Assembly: GCA_905221605.1 (NCBI GenBank)
Contig: CAJNDS010002563.1
Location: 42,501-106,500, forward strand
DNA from: Symbiodinium natans
Taxonomy: Eukaryota; Sar; Dinophyceae; Suessiales; Symbiodiniaceae
Length of the DNA stretch: 64,000 nucleotides
Direction: 5' to 3'
This document shows, in pieces, positions 9,840-19,200 of this stretch. Made by a program: the position numbers and the translations under genes. Under the pieces are notes generated by a model, which was given only the letters and a program-made list of their open reading frames with translations, had not been told where the DNA came from and did not search any database. The stretch's first letter is position 1; each line of letters begins with the position of its first letter.

Positions 9840-9913
9840 AGGCGGCGAGTGGGGCCGCAAGGATGCCCAGTGGCTCAATGGTGCGCTGCCCCGTTGCCGC
9901 AAGCGCTGGGAGG
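9840..9913 (+). CDS. Putative internal exon between two telomeric arrays
   Basis: It reads GGEWGRKDAQWLNGALPRCR and then KRWE, with no low complexity. It follows CCCAG at the end of a CCCTAAA array. It ends GGGAGG before GTTCAGGGTTCAGGG, a telomere-like GT donor. The product is unknown. Confidence 0.45.
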
Positions 9914-10376
9914 GTTCAGGGTTCAGGGTTGTGGGTTGAGTGGGTTTAGGGTTTAGGGTTGAGGGTTGAGTGGGTTCAGGGTTGTGGGTTGAGTGGGTTT
10001 AGGGTTTAGGGTTGAGTGGGTTTAGGGTTGAGGGTTGAGGGTTGAGTGGGTTTAGGGTTGTGGGTTGAGTGGGTTTAGGGTTTAGGGTTGAGTGGGTTTA
10101 GGGTTTAGGGTTGAGGGTTGAGTGGGTTCAGGGTTGTGGGTTGAGTGGGTTTAGGGTTTAGGGTTGAGGGTTGAGTGGGTTTAGGGTTGAGGGTTGAGTG
10201 GTTTTAGGGTTGAGGGTTGAGTGGGTTGAGGGTTGAGGGTTGAGTGGGTTTAGGGTTGAGGGTTGAGTGGGTTGAGGGTTGAGGGTTGAGTGGGTTCGGG
10301 GTTTAGGGTTGAGAGGCTTTAGGGTTTAGGGTTGAGTGGGTTTAGGGTTTAAGGTGTAGGGTTTAGGGTTTAGGGC
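9914..10376. repeat. Telomere-derived satellite (GGGTTGAGTGGGTTTAGG)
   Basis: A higher-order mixture of GGGTTGAG, TGGGTTTA and GGGTTCA units spans about 460 bp. It is clearly derived from TTTAGGG but has its own homogenised pattern. Confidence 0.9.
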
Positions 10377-10840
10377 GCTTCGCCATCCATCTGAGGGGAG
10401 TTTCATGGGCCCTTAATATGGTCCCTGGCCTCCTTTGAAGTGTTCTGATGTATGGGCCCTTGTATGGGTATATACAGGTTTAGGGTTCAGGAACCCTAAA
10501 ACCCTAAAAACCTAAACCCCTCAAACCCTCAAACCCTAAAATCCTAAAGCCCTAAAACCCTAAATTCCTAAAACCCTCAAACCCTAACAACTCCTAAACC
10601 CTATAACCCGAATTCCTACACCCTACAACCCTAATTCCTAAACCCTATAACCCTAATTCAGGCTTAGTCCTGGCGTGGAGCACTTGGTCTCTGGCAGGGA
10701 GGAGGCCCTGCAGTGTTAGATTGGGGAAGAAGAAGAGTTCCGGATTAGGGCCTGGTTTAGAGTTTAGAGTTTAGGGTTTAGGGTTTAGGGTTTAGGGTTG
10801 ACAAGGACAGGGCTTAGGCCCCTGGCTGTTGGGGCTCCAG
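10377..10840. other. No gene supported
   Basis: It contains an ATATGGTCCCT foldback-like segment (about 10,395-10,480; related to 11,061-11,215), decayed CCCTAAA motifs and a TTTAGGG array at 10,750-10,798. Confidence 0.4.
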
Positions 10841-10945
10841 AATTGTTTGCGGGGGTTCAGGCCAGCGCCTCGGTTCGGAACGGTGTGTTGGGTTTGGACA
10901 AGTACCGCGGTGCTTCAGGGGAAGTTTGCCTACGGGTACTTGGAG
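10841..10945 (+). CDS. Putative internal exon
   Basis: After an acceptor-like GGGGCTCCAG the frame reads LFAGVQASASVRNGVLGLDK and continues to EVCLRVLG. It ends at CTTGGAG|GTTCAGG, where a foldback element begins. The product is unknown. Confidence 0.45.
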
Positions 10946-11059
10946 GTTCAGGGTACTTATAACCCGAATGATACCTGTACTTATAAGCCCCCTAAGCCCC
11001 CTAAGTAGGTTCTAAGTAGACTTATAAGTGCGGTTATAAGTACCCATGAACCTTCAAGT
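10938..11059. mobile_element. Foldback element, GTACTTATAA family
   Basis: The left end ACTTGGAGGTTCAGGGTAC and the right end GTACCCATGAACCTTCAAGT are inverted copies. Inside are inverted TACTTATAAG blocks. GGAG|GTTC on the left and CAAG on the right give GT...AG, so it could be spliced as a 113-nt intron (10,946-11,058). Confidence 0.8.
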
Positions 11060-11582
11060 ATACATTCTCCCTTATATGGTCCCTCAATATGGTCCCTTGC
11101 CCTCGAATTCTTTCAAGGGTTCTGAAGCAAGGGCCCTTGGGTGTTGTAGGGTATATAAGGGGTATACAAGGGGTTCCCTTTCAAAAGCCCATACTAAGGG
11201 ACCATGAAAGTACCCTAAAAGTTTGATGGGAAGCTGAAAAGCCGTGCGCAGAACGGATGATAAGAGCGGAGACGGAGAAATTGCGAAGACCCATGCGTCT
11301 GAACCTTAGAACCCTTCACCCCCTATACGTTAGGCCCTATGAAGCCTGAACCGAGTTAGGGCTTATGTGGGCTTTCGAGTTGAGTCTTGGCGTTTAGGGT
11401 TTAGTTTTAGGGTTTAGGGTTTAGGGTTTTGGGTGCCCTTCCTCCTTTCGTAGGGCTCGGTTTCGCTCTTCGACCCCCCCATTCATCAAACGTGCCCCGG
11501 TGTGCTACTTGGAGGTTCAGGGTTTAGGGTTTAGGGTTTGGGTTTTCTAAACCTTTTTTATATTTATATATATAGACTATTG

Positions 11583-11631
<49 letters not shown>

Positions 11632-12611
11632 GTTTTTTCCACCCCCCCCCCCCCCCCATAGCTGAACTGCGCCAAAGCGGCTCTGTAGGAGTTGCACGCT
11701 GAAACCCTTGAGCTCCTGTATGCGCTAAGACCCTAAAGCCAGGCAAGCCCGCCCAAAACGGGTTTCGGGGGCGTCACTGACCTCAGAGTTTAGAGTTCAT
11801 TAGGGAGGAGTTGTTCGGTTTTTCGGGGCGTTTAGGGCCGCAAGTATGTTATTTTCCCCCGGGTTTGTAAGGTCTTGGGTTCAGAGATCAGGTTGTAACC
11901 CAAGCCCGAAACAGTAGCCCTGGCCCTCAGGGCTCTAAACCCTCTGAACATCTTAGGTTCTGGTGGGACAGGGTTGCCAGGCCTCTTCTAGTCTAGGCCT
12001 CTTCTGCAGCGCCGAGGGGGTGTAGGTGATGCAAGCCCAAACATGGAAACCCAACCCCCTCCCCCCCCTGTAAACCCTATGGACTCCTCCAAACACTTGA
12101 TATCCCAGCAACCCTAGAAATCCCAGACCCGAACACCTAGAAACCCTAGAATCGCTAGAAACCCGAGAAACCCTAAGCCCCAAACCCTAGAAACACTAGA
12201 AGACCCTAGAAAACCCCTGAGAAACCCTAGGAACCCTAGAAAATCTAGAAGCCCTAGGAACCCTGAACCAGGTCCTTTGCGCAGTGGTGACTGTGTCCAG
12301 CGCTCACCCCCAGGACGCGCTCGTCTGGAATTTAGGCTCTCTAAGGCTGTAAGGGTTTAGGGTTTAGGGTTTTGGGTTAGGGTTTAGGAGAATGCTGGTC
12401 TCTAAGCCAGTACCGACAGAATCCGATAATCCCTGCCCTGCACCCTAGCCTAAACCCTGTTCGGTTGCCGAGTTCTAAGCCAAGCCACATTCCAAAGCCT
12501 TAAGCCCTAAGCCCGAACTTCCTATAAACCTGAAACCCTGCACTCTCCCTAAATCCTAAACCCTATATGCCTCGGGTTTAGGGTTTAGGGTTTGGGTTTA
12601 GGGTGGGTGAG
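11060..12611. other. No gene supported; AT microsatellite and telomere-derived DNA
   Basis: It holds an ATATGGTCCC foldback-like unit (11,061-11,215), a TTTAGGG patch (11,395-11,428), a (TA)n tract (about 11,571-11,632), a C-run (about 11,641-11,658) and decayed CCCTAGAAA repeats (12,100-12,260). Confidence 0.45.
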
Positions 12612-12720
12612 CCCTCACAACCGAAATCCGGGCAGGCCAAGAAGACAGCCTTCACCGCCTTGTCGACTGGTCGGATGCTCCTGCTTAGCGGACCCAGCGA
12701 GCCCTGGCTGGTGTTGAGAG
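12612..12720 (+). CDS. Putative exon
   Basis: The + strand reads SGQAKKTAFTALSTGRMLLL and then SGPSEPWLVLR with no repeat character. The left border is uncertain (possibly GGGTGAG at about 12,611). The right border GTTGAGAG|AT lacks a standard donor. The product is unknown. Confidence 0.4.
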
Positions 12721-13410
12721 ATTTGGGTCTTCTCACAATCTCACATTAGGGGTTTAGGGTTTAGGGCTTAAGTTGGTGTTTCGGGTTTAGGCGAGTTTGG
12801 CGTTTGCTGTGTTTCAGGTTCGGAACCCTCAACTGTCAGCACTCAACCCCATAGGCTCCAAAACGTTTCGGGTGAACCCACCCAACCCGAAACCCGAAAC
12901 CCGAAACCCGAGACCCGAAACCCTAAACCCTAAACCCTAAACCGCCCCTAACCCTCAACCCCACCACCCCTAAACCATGAACCCCCTAAACCCTAAAGCC
13001 TTAGTAGGGAATAGAATACGGGGTACTCTACTACCTACTAGGGACTGTTAGTAGAAGGGGGAACATCATAACCTAAAGCCCCAAACCTTAGCCCGAGTAA
13101 ACACACTGCCTTAAGCCCGGAACCTGCAAGCCAGAAGACTCAAACCCTGGCCCGGCCTAAAGCCACCGCTAGGTAACTTTCAAGAGCCCTAAAAGGCCTA
13201 AAGCCTAAACCCCTCAACCCCTCAACCCCTCAACCCCTACACCCCTACACCCCAACCCCTACACGCCAAACCCCTCAATCCCTAAACCCCCCTCAACCCC
13301 TAAACCCTTAAATCCCAACCCCCCCAAGCACTAAACGCTAGAGTTCCTAAACCCTAAACCCTAAACCCTAAAACCCTAAAACCATAAACCCTAAACCCTA
13401 AACCCTACAG
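12721..13410. other. Telomeric and degenerate C-rich repeats, no gene
   Basis: Short CCCGAAA and CCCTAAA runs lie at 12,895-12,945. A half foldback element lies at 13,005-13,072 (TTAGTAGGGAATAG ... GGGGGAACATC). CCCCTCAAC repeats lie at about 13,207-13,260. A CCCTAAA array at 13,345-13,406 ends CCCTACAG at the next exon. Confidence 0.5.
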
Positions 13411-13524
13411 TGCCTCATCTCCGGACAGCAAGGATCCTGCCCCCCACGTCCTCTCAGCATTTCACATCTTCGACCTCTCCGCCTTGACAGCCGTGCAGAA
13501 TGGGGAGAACTGGAAGGTCTTCAG
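13411..13524 (+). CDS. Internal exon with telomeric repeats as both splice borders
   Basis: It follows ...AAACCCTACAG (the end of a CCCTAAA array) and reads ASSPDSKDPAPHVLSAFHIF, then DLSALTAVQNGENWKVFR. It ends TTCAG|GTTTAGGGTTTAGGG, so the telomeric repeat itself supplies the GT donor. The 114-bp exon is open only in this frame and has ordinary amino-acid composition. No protein family is recognised. Confidence 0.6.
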
Positions 13525-13625
13525 GTTTAGGGTTTAGGGTTTAGGGTTTCAGAGTGAGGTTTAGGGTTTAGGGTTTCAGAGTGAGGTTTCGGGTTTAGGG
13601 TTTAGGGTTTGGGGTTTAGGGTTTA
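13525..13625. repeat. Telomeric array forming the 5' end of an intron
   Basis: GTTTAGGG units start directly at the exon border. TTTCAGAGTGAG interrupts them twice, at about 13,547 and 13,575. Confidence 0.8.
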
Positions 13626-14485
13626 GGCGGGGGGTTGGGGGTTTGGGGTGTTTGGGTGTTGGTTGAGGGGGTTTTGGGGTGTTTAGGCTTACTTTGCTTT
13701 CGGGATTACTTTGGTACTTGATAACCCTAGACCCTAAGGCTTTTTCCTTTCGGAACCCTTCTTGGTTGCATGTCCTCACTTTTTTTTTTTTTTTAAACCT
13801 GTTCTATTCTGAGGCTTTACAGTGCTTTGGAGTGTTTAGGGTTTAGGCTGTTTGAAACAATGTTTGGGGATTGAACCAGGGAGTTGGGTCTTTTAAGGTG
13901 CGGGGGTCTCGATGCCGATTGAAGGGTTTCTTTGGAAATTGCCCCCCCCCCCCCCAAAATGAGGATCCAGAAGGAGCGGTGGTGAAGGGGTCGCGTCTAT
14001 AAGGTCAAGTGCTGAAGCTTTACCAGTTAGGGTTTAGGGTTTAGGGTTTAGGATTTAGGGTTTAGGGTTTAGGGTTTAGGGTTTAGGGTTTGGGATTTAG
14101 GGTTTAGGGTTTTGTTAGGAGTCAGGGTTCAGCTTAAGGTTCGGAATTGAGATGTGCCGGTGTACAGCTTTGGGCTGGAGGTTTCTTGGGCCTCAGCGGG
14201 GCCAGCTCCCTTGGCCCTAAACTCGCTAAGGCCCCAAGCCCGCCTGAACAACTCTAAGCCCTAAGCCCTAAGCCCTAAGCCCTCACCCCTAAACCCTAAA
14301 CCCTAAACCCTAAACCCTAAACCCTAAAGCTTGACACCCTGAAGCCCCCCCGAAATTAGTTCAAGGCCTAGGGTTTACCAACCCCCAGAACCTGAACCCT
14401 AAAGCTTGGACCTTAAACCTCGAACCCTAAACCCTAAACCCTAAACCCTAAACCCCAAGAACCCTAAGAAGCCGTTCTTCCGCAG
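13626..14485. other. Intron-like telomere-derived DNA
   Basis: GGGTGTTTGGG and GGTTTAGG derivatives, a T-run (about 13,779-13,794), a C-run (about 13,943-13,956), and arrays at 14,028-14,118 (TTTAGGG), 14,255-14,330 and 14,418-14,455 (CCCTAAA). No gene seen. Confidence 0.5.
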
Positions 14486-14563
14486 GTGAAGCTCAGCTTC
14501 CGAGAAGCGAGCGCCGAGACCAACGCGCCGGGAAACGCGCCAGGTAATGCGCCCACTGGGCAG
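14486..14563 (+). CDS. Putative exon
   Basis: A good acceptor (GCCGTTCTTCCGCAG) precedes an open stretch VKLSFREASAETNAPGNAPG, then NAPTGQ. It may end at GGGCAG|GCACGTG (GC donor) or earlier at CCAG|GTAATG (GT donor, 14,544). The phase does not join simply to the 13,411-13,524 exon, so an exon may be missing between them or this may be another gene. Confidence 0.4.
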
Positions 14564-14699
14564 GCACGTGCTGTTTGGACCCTGAACCCTACACCCTGGT
14601 TTAGGGTTTAGGGTGTAGGGTTTAGGGTTCAGAGTTTAGGGAGTATAATTCGGCATCCTGGGGTTCAGGGTTGAGGCTTTAGAGGTGCTGAACCCTAAA

Positions 14700-14797
14700 C
14701 CCTAAACCGCGCCCAGTTCTTGCTGTTAGTTGATACCCTACACCCTAAACCCTAAACGCCAAACCCTAAACCGCGCCCAGTTCTTGCTGTTAGTTGA
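14700..14797. repeat. Perfect direct duplication around a telomeric fragment
   Basis: A 34-base stretch ending GCCCAGTTCTTGCTGTTAGT TGA occurs at 14,700-14,733 and identically at 14,764-14,797. Between the copies lie 30 bases of CCCTACA/CCCTAAA DNA. Confidence 0.85.
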
Positions 14798-14897
14798 GGT
14801 TCGCCTGTTTATTTTAGGCGGGGATGCTTGGGGAGGCTTCGGGGGCTTCGGGTTGAAACAAGGTTGGTTCAGACCACTGGCCATGAGCCACAAGCCC

Positions 14898-15005
14898 TAC
14901 TCTTATAACCCTAATTACAACTGTACTTATAAGCCCCCTAAGTCCCCTAAGTAAGTTATAAGTAGACTTATAAGTGTGGTTATAAGTACCCATGAACCTC
15001 CAAGT
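14898..15005. mobile_element. Foldback element, GTACTTATAA family
   Basis: The inverted blocks CTTATAACCCTAATTACAAC and GTGGTTATAAGTACCCATGA are present, and the right end is ACCTCCAAGT. The outer left arm is missing. Confidence 0.7.
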
Positions 15006-15603
15006 AAACGGCACTCACCGAACAGGGAGTTCGACTCTAGCGTCCTGGGGTTTGGGGCTTGAGGGTTTTTAGGGTTTTCACAAGGTTTTAGGCTTTAAGG
15101 TTAGGTCTTATAGGGGATATAGGGCTTATAGGGTTTGTAGGGTTTTAGGGGTTTTGGGGGTTTAGTTTATAGCGTTTCGGTTGCAGATATCCGGTTCCCC
15201 GGTTGGGCTTGCAGGGGTTCGCCTCGACGGACTAAAGCTCCGAGTTTCGCAATCCTTGGCCCTTAAACCCCGAACCTCGCATCCCGTTGTGCGCACATGA
15301 GGTTCCCTGAATTTACTCTTAATATTGCCCGTAGACTACCTTATACAGATCTTCAAAAAGGGTCCCCAAGCACCAGAAGGGTACAACCTTGAGGGTCCGA
15401 GGTACACCTAGAAACATCACAAAATTAGCAAAATTGATTAATGGGCAACGAGATCCGGATCGTCATCCTTACTTCTCCAACAACCCCAGGGATAAAAAGG
15501 GCTAAAACCCCAAACCCGAAACCCGAAACCCGAAACCCTAAACCCTAAGCCCTAAACCCTAAACCCTAAACCCTCCCCAAACGCCGTTTTGGGGGGCCCC
15601 CAG
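15006..15603. other. No gene supported
   Basis: Decayed TTATAGGG motifs (15,060-15,180), unique DNA and a CCCGAAA/CCCTAAA array (15,510-15,575). Confidence 0.4.
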
Positions 15604-15698
15604 ACCGCCTCGTTCACTTCTCTGGCGCTGGAGCACGTGAGCTCGGGTGAGCTGGAACTGGACCTGACAAAGACGCAGGCACTTGGGGGAGCGAGCTA
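15604..15698 (+). CDS. Putative terminal exon
   Basis: After GGCCCCCAG the frame reads TASFTSLALEHVSSGELELD, then LTKTQALGGAS, with TAG at 15,696-15,698. The telomeric array starts right behind (GTTTAGGG at 15,701). It could end the upstream multi-exon gene, or splice at GCGAG just before the stop. Unrecognised. Confidence 0.4.
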
Positions 15699-15780
15699 GG
15701 GTTTAGGGTTTAGGGTTTAGGGTTTAGGGTTTAGGGTTTAGGGTTTAGGGTTTAGGGTTTAGGGTTTGAGGTTTGGGGCT
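15699..15780. repeat. Interstitial telomeric array, TTTAGGG orientation
   Basis: About ten uninterrupted TTTAGGG heptamers. Confidence 0.95.
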
Positions 15781-15972
15781 TAGGGTTTGGAGCTTACTCG
15801 GGTTTCGGATTTGGGGTTGAGGGTTTAGGGTTGACGTCACGGCTTCGGGTTCAGGGTTTGGGGACTGTCGTCTGCATCGCTGCTTCAGGCATTTGAGGTT
15901 CGGGTTCGCTACATCCGACTCTCCCCTAAACCCTAAACCCTAAATCCTAAAGCCTAAACCCTAAACCCTTAA

Positions 15973-16218
15973 TGTCGAAACATCATGTCGGTGTCATCAT
16001 CAGAGGCAGTTGGGACAGGACGATCGGTCGGCATGGGATGGATGGAGTCTTTTGCTTCTCGCAACTCGACAAAACAATGTGACGTGAGTCCTTGCTGGCT
16101 TCTGTGCATACAGCAAAGAGAGCTTAAAGCTACCCCACGTGTTGTGCCTTCATGGCCCCGATGAGCCCTTCGAGGCTTCAGAGGATCCGGAGGTCGCTTT
16201 ATCTTTACACATTCAGCA
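15973..16218 (-). repeat. 3' LTR of the copia element
   Basis: 246 bp, identical to 24,725-24,970. On the minus strand it starts TGCTGAATGTG and ends GTTTCGACA. Confidence 0.95.
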
Positions 16219-16227
16219 CTCCTCCTT
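16219..16227 (-). other. Polypurine tract
   Basis: Minus-strand AAGGAGGAG abuts the 3' LTR, the expected primer site for plus-strand DNA synthesis. Confidence 0.85.
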
Positions 16228-16263
16228 GAAGTGACCGCTAGGTCTCTTCACTCACAAAAGAAC

Positions 16264-19200
16264 TCAAAACGTTCTCGTCGGATAAAGCTGTCGGCCTCCA
16301 TTGCGACAGCAAGCACAAAATGTGCGAATTTGGATCTGCGAGGCGTTTCGAAGGCCCCAGCAATCTCTTGATACGTGCACATGGTCACCCCCATTTGTCA
16401 CATAGAACGGTCCTGGATGCCATGTTGGAACCTCCCGCTCCACTTCTCGAATTTCAATCCTCGCAGGTTCAGCGGACATCAACCTTGTCATGCCCATGTT
16501 GCATTGGATCTGAGCATCCATCATCATCGGCCTGGTACTTGGCATTCGCAATCGATCATTCAGCTGCTCCGCCAACTCATCTTCCACCATGTTTCGGAGT
16601 CTCTCCAGGCGCTTGTTTCTCTTTGGGTCCAAGCGGCGTCCAAACCATCTGACAGTCTTGTCATAGGCCCATCTCAGGAACTCCCAGAGAACCACCATAA
16701 CAATGCCCACTAAGACCACGAGGACGTAGAACTCGACCGATCCATCCAGTTGCAGCGGGGCCTGAGGGTTCTCAGCTTTGGTCCCACACACCCATCCACA
16801 CATCAGGAGTATCCTCAAGATCTTCGCCTTCAGCTCCGTCGCCAAAGGAACTTGCAATCCCCAGAGTCGGCATAACTCCTCATGGCGATCTTTGGGCAGT
16901 GGTTTGGTTAAAAGGTCAGCCTTCTGCACTTGACCTCTGCAATGAAGGACCCTCAGGAAACCGGATTTCGCCTGCTCCCTCAGGTACGACGCGCGAACCT
17001 TCAGGTGGCGGGTTCTCCAGGAACCCGCCCCATCCGAGCTGAGCCCCACCGCCGCCATATTGTCAATCTGTAGCTCCAGCATATTGACCTGGATGTTGAG
17101 TTGGCGAACCACGGCCATCACCGCCCGAGCAAGCACGATGCTGTCTATGGATGCTACGAGTTCGCACTCTGCGGTCGACAGAGTTACGAAACTCTGCCGG
17201 CCGCTTCGCCAGGCCACCGGGCAGTTGTAGAGGCAAACCAGGGTTCCGGTGTGCGACCGCCGCCCGGTCGGAGCGAACGACGAGTCGCTGAAGGCTTGTA
17301 GCGTGACACCGCCGGGCACCAACAGCAACCCTCGGGCCTTTGTTCTTTGCAAAAATCCCAATATTCGGGATCCCACCTTGACCACCTTCTCCGGGTTCTT
17401 CAACACATGGCTTGCCATGATCGACAGGTGAAATGCCAGGTCCGGCCTCGAGCGTTGGGTTAACCAAAGCAACTCTCCAGTTATTTTCTGTGCTTCACGG
17501 ATGGCGCCAGGATCTTTCGGAGATCTTTCCGGGCCCTCCTCCTCCTCATCCATCGTCATCCATTCTCGTGGACATGGTACCAACCCCAATTGGCTCTTCG
17601 GCACGTCATAGGCCCTCAGCAACTCCGCGATGTATGCCTCCTGGTTGAGGAAGTAGCACCCAGTCTCTGTTCTCTGGATTTCGCAGCCCAAGAACCTCAC
17701 CACACGTCCTTCATCACATAATTCCAACTCCGAGACTTCCCATTCCGCCCGGAATCTTTCTCCCAGTGCTTCCACCAATTGGCGTTCTCCGCAGATCAAA
17801 ATGTCATCCACATAAATGAGGATGGCACCAATCACCTGGCTCTCGTCCACGTAGTGCACTGACCACAAATTCGGCTCGATGTCGCCCTGTTTGAGGATCA
17901 CCTTTCGACCGCCAAGATCGATCGTGAAGTCCTTCAATACCGAATCTCGGTACTGTGCCCACAGCCTTGGACTTTGCCTCAACCCATACAGGGCTCTTGT
18001 CAATTTCCATCGCTCCTGCTTGCTAACCACCCCCAGCAACACAAGCACATGGGGCGGCGTTACCACCACAACCTTTTCTCCCTCCTCTGTAGGCATTGGC
18101 GTAAGCAAGAACGCACCGGTAACGTCAATGGCGCCGATGTACCACTTGCGCCTCCCGGATTCAACCAAGACACACCTCAATGTCTCACCAGCAGCGCCCG
18201 AAGCAAAACAGTCCAACAACTGCTCATCTATCATGTTGCCGCAGGCCACGATCCTGGCTTTGCGTCGGAAGAGGGCCTCCGAGCCTTTCTTCGGTGGCTT
18301 GATCGTGTAGACGATTTTGGCCGGGACCACCAGCATGTCGTCTGCCTTGAATTTCTTCAACAACTCCCCCATTGTTGTTCGATCAAACCCCTTCTTGACG
18401 ACTCCAAACTCCTCAAGGATCGGGTCTTTCCACAGGCCAAGATGCATCTTCGCTTCGGTAGGATCCACATTGTAGACGACATCCACTGGAGCTTGCATTG
18501 AGTCCAACAACTCCTCCATCCCCTTGGTGTACTCCGGCTCTGCCTTCATGATGCGGGGATTTTCCAAGCCTTTTTCGTGCAGGTAGCCCTGAAGCTTCTC
18601 CAAATCTTCCATGGCCAACTTCTCATCAACTGCCTCCAGCGACAAGTTCCGACACTTTCGCTCAGCGGTCGACAAATCCTCCACGTTAGGCCCTTCCATC
18701 AGTTGAACCTTGCGAACCCCCGTTGGCTCATTCACATGGATCTCCCACTCGCCAACAAACTCAGCGTCCATCGGCTCGGTATTGTCCTCCGGTTCCTCAT
18801 CATCCCGATCCGTGTACTCCTCCTCGGAGACCTCATTGTACTGATCTGGGTCAGGATCATCCGGGATTCTCTCCTCCTCATCGTCGTCGTCCTCTTCTTC
18901 GAGATCATCATCATCCTCCTCCTCGAGTGGATCTTCTGCTTCAAGGGGAAACCCTAACTCCACCAATCGTTCTAGCTCATCTGTCTTCAACTTCTCGAAC
19001 CCCGATGGTGTGTACCCGACAAGCAACCAATCATTCGCCGAGCTGGGGAGGAAACCATGAAACTTCTTCGGGTTGAAACCAGTGGCCCTATTCGTGATGT
19101 CGTAGAAGCGCCCAACACTCTGGCTTCCATCTGGTAGCACTTGTAACACCTCGCCCCTCACAGCTTCACCTCTTGCAGGATTGGACTGGTCATCGCCGGA

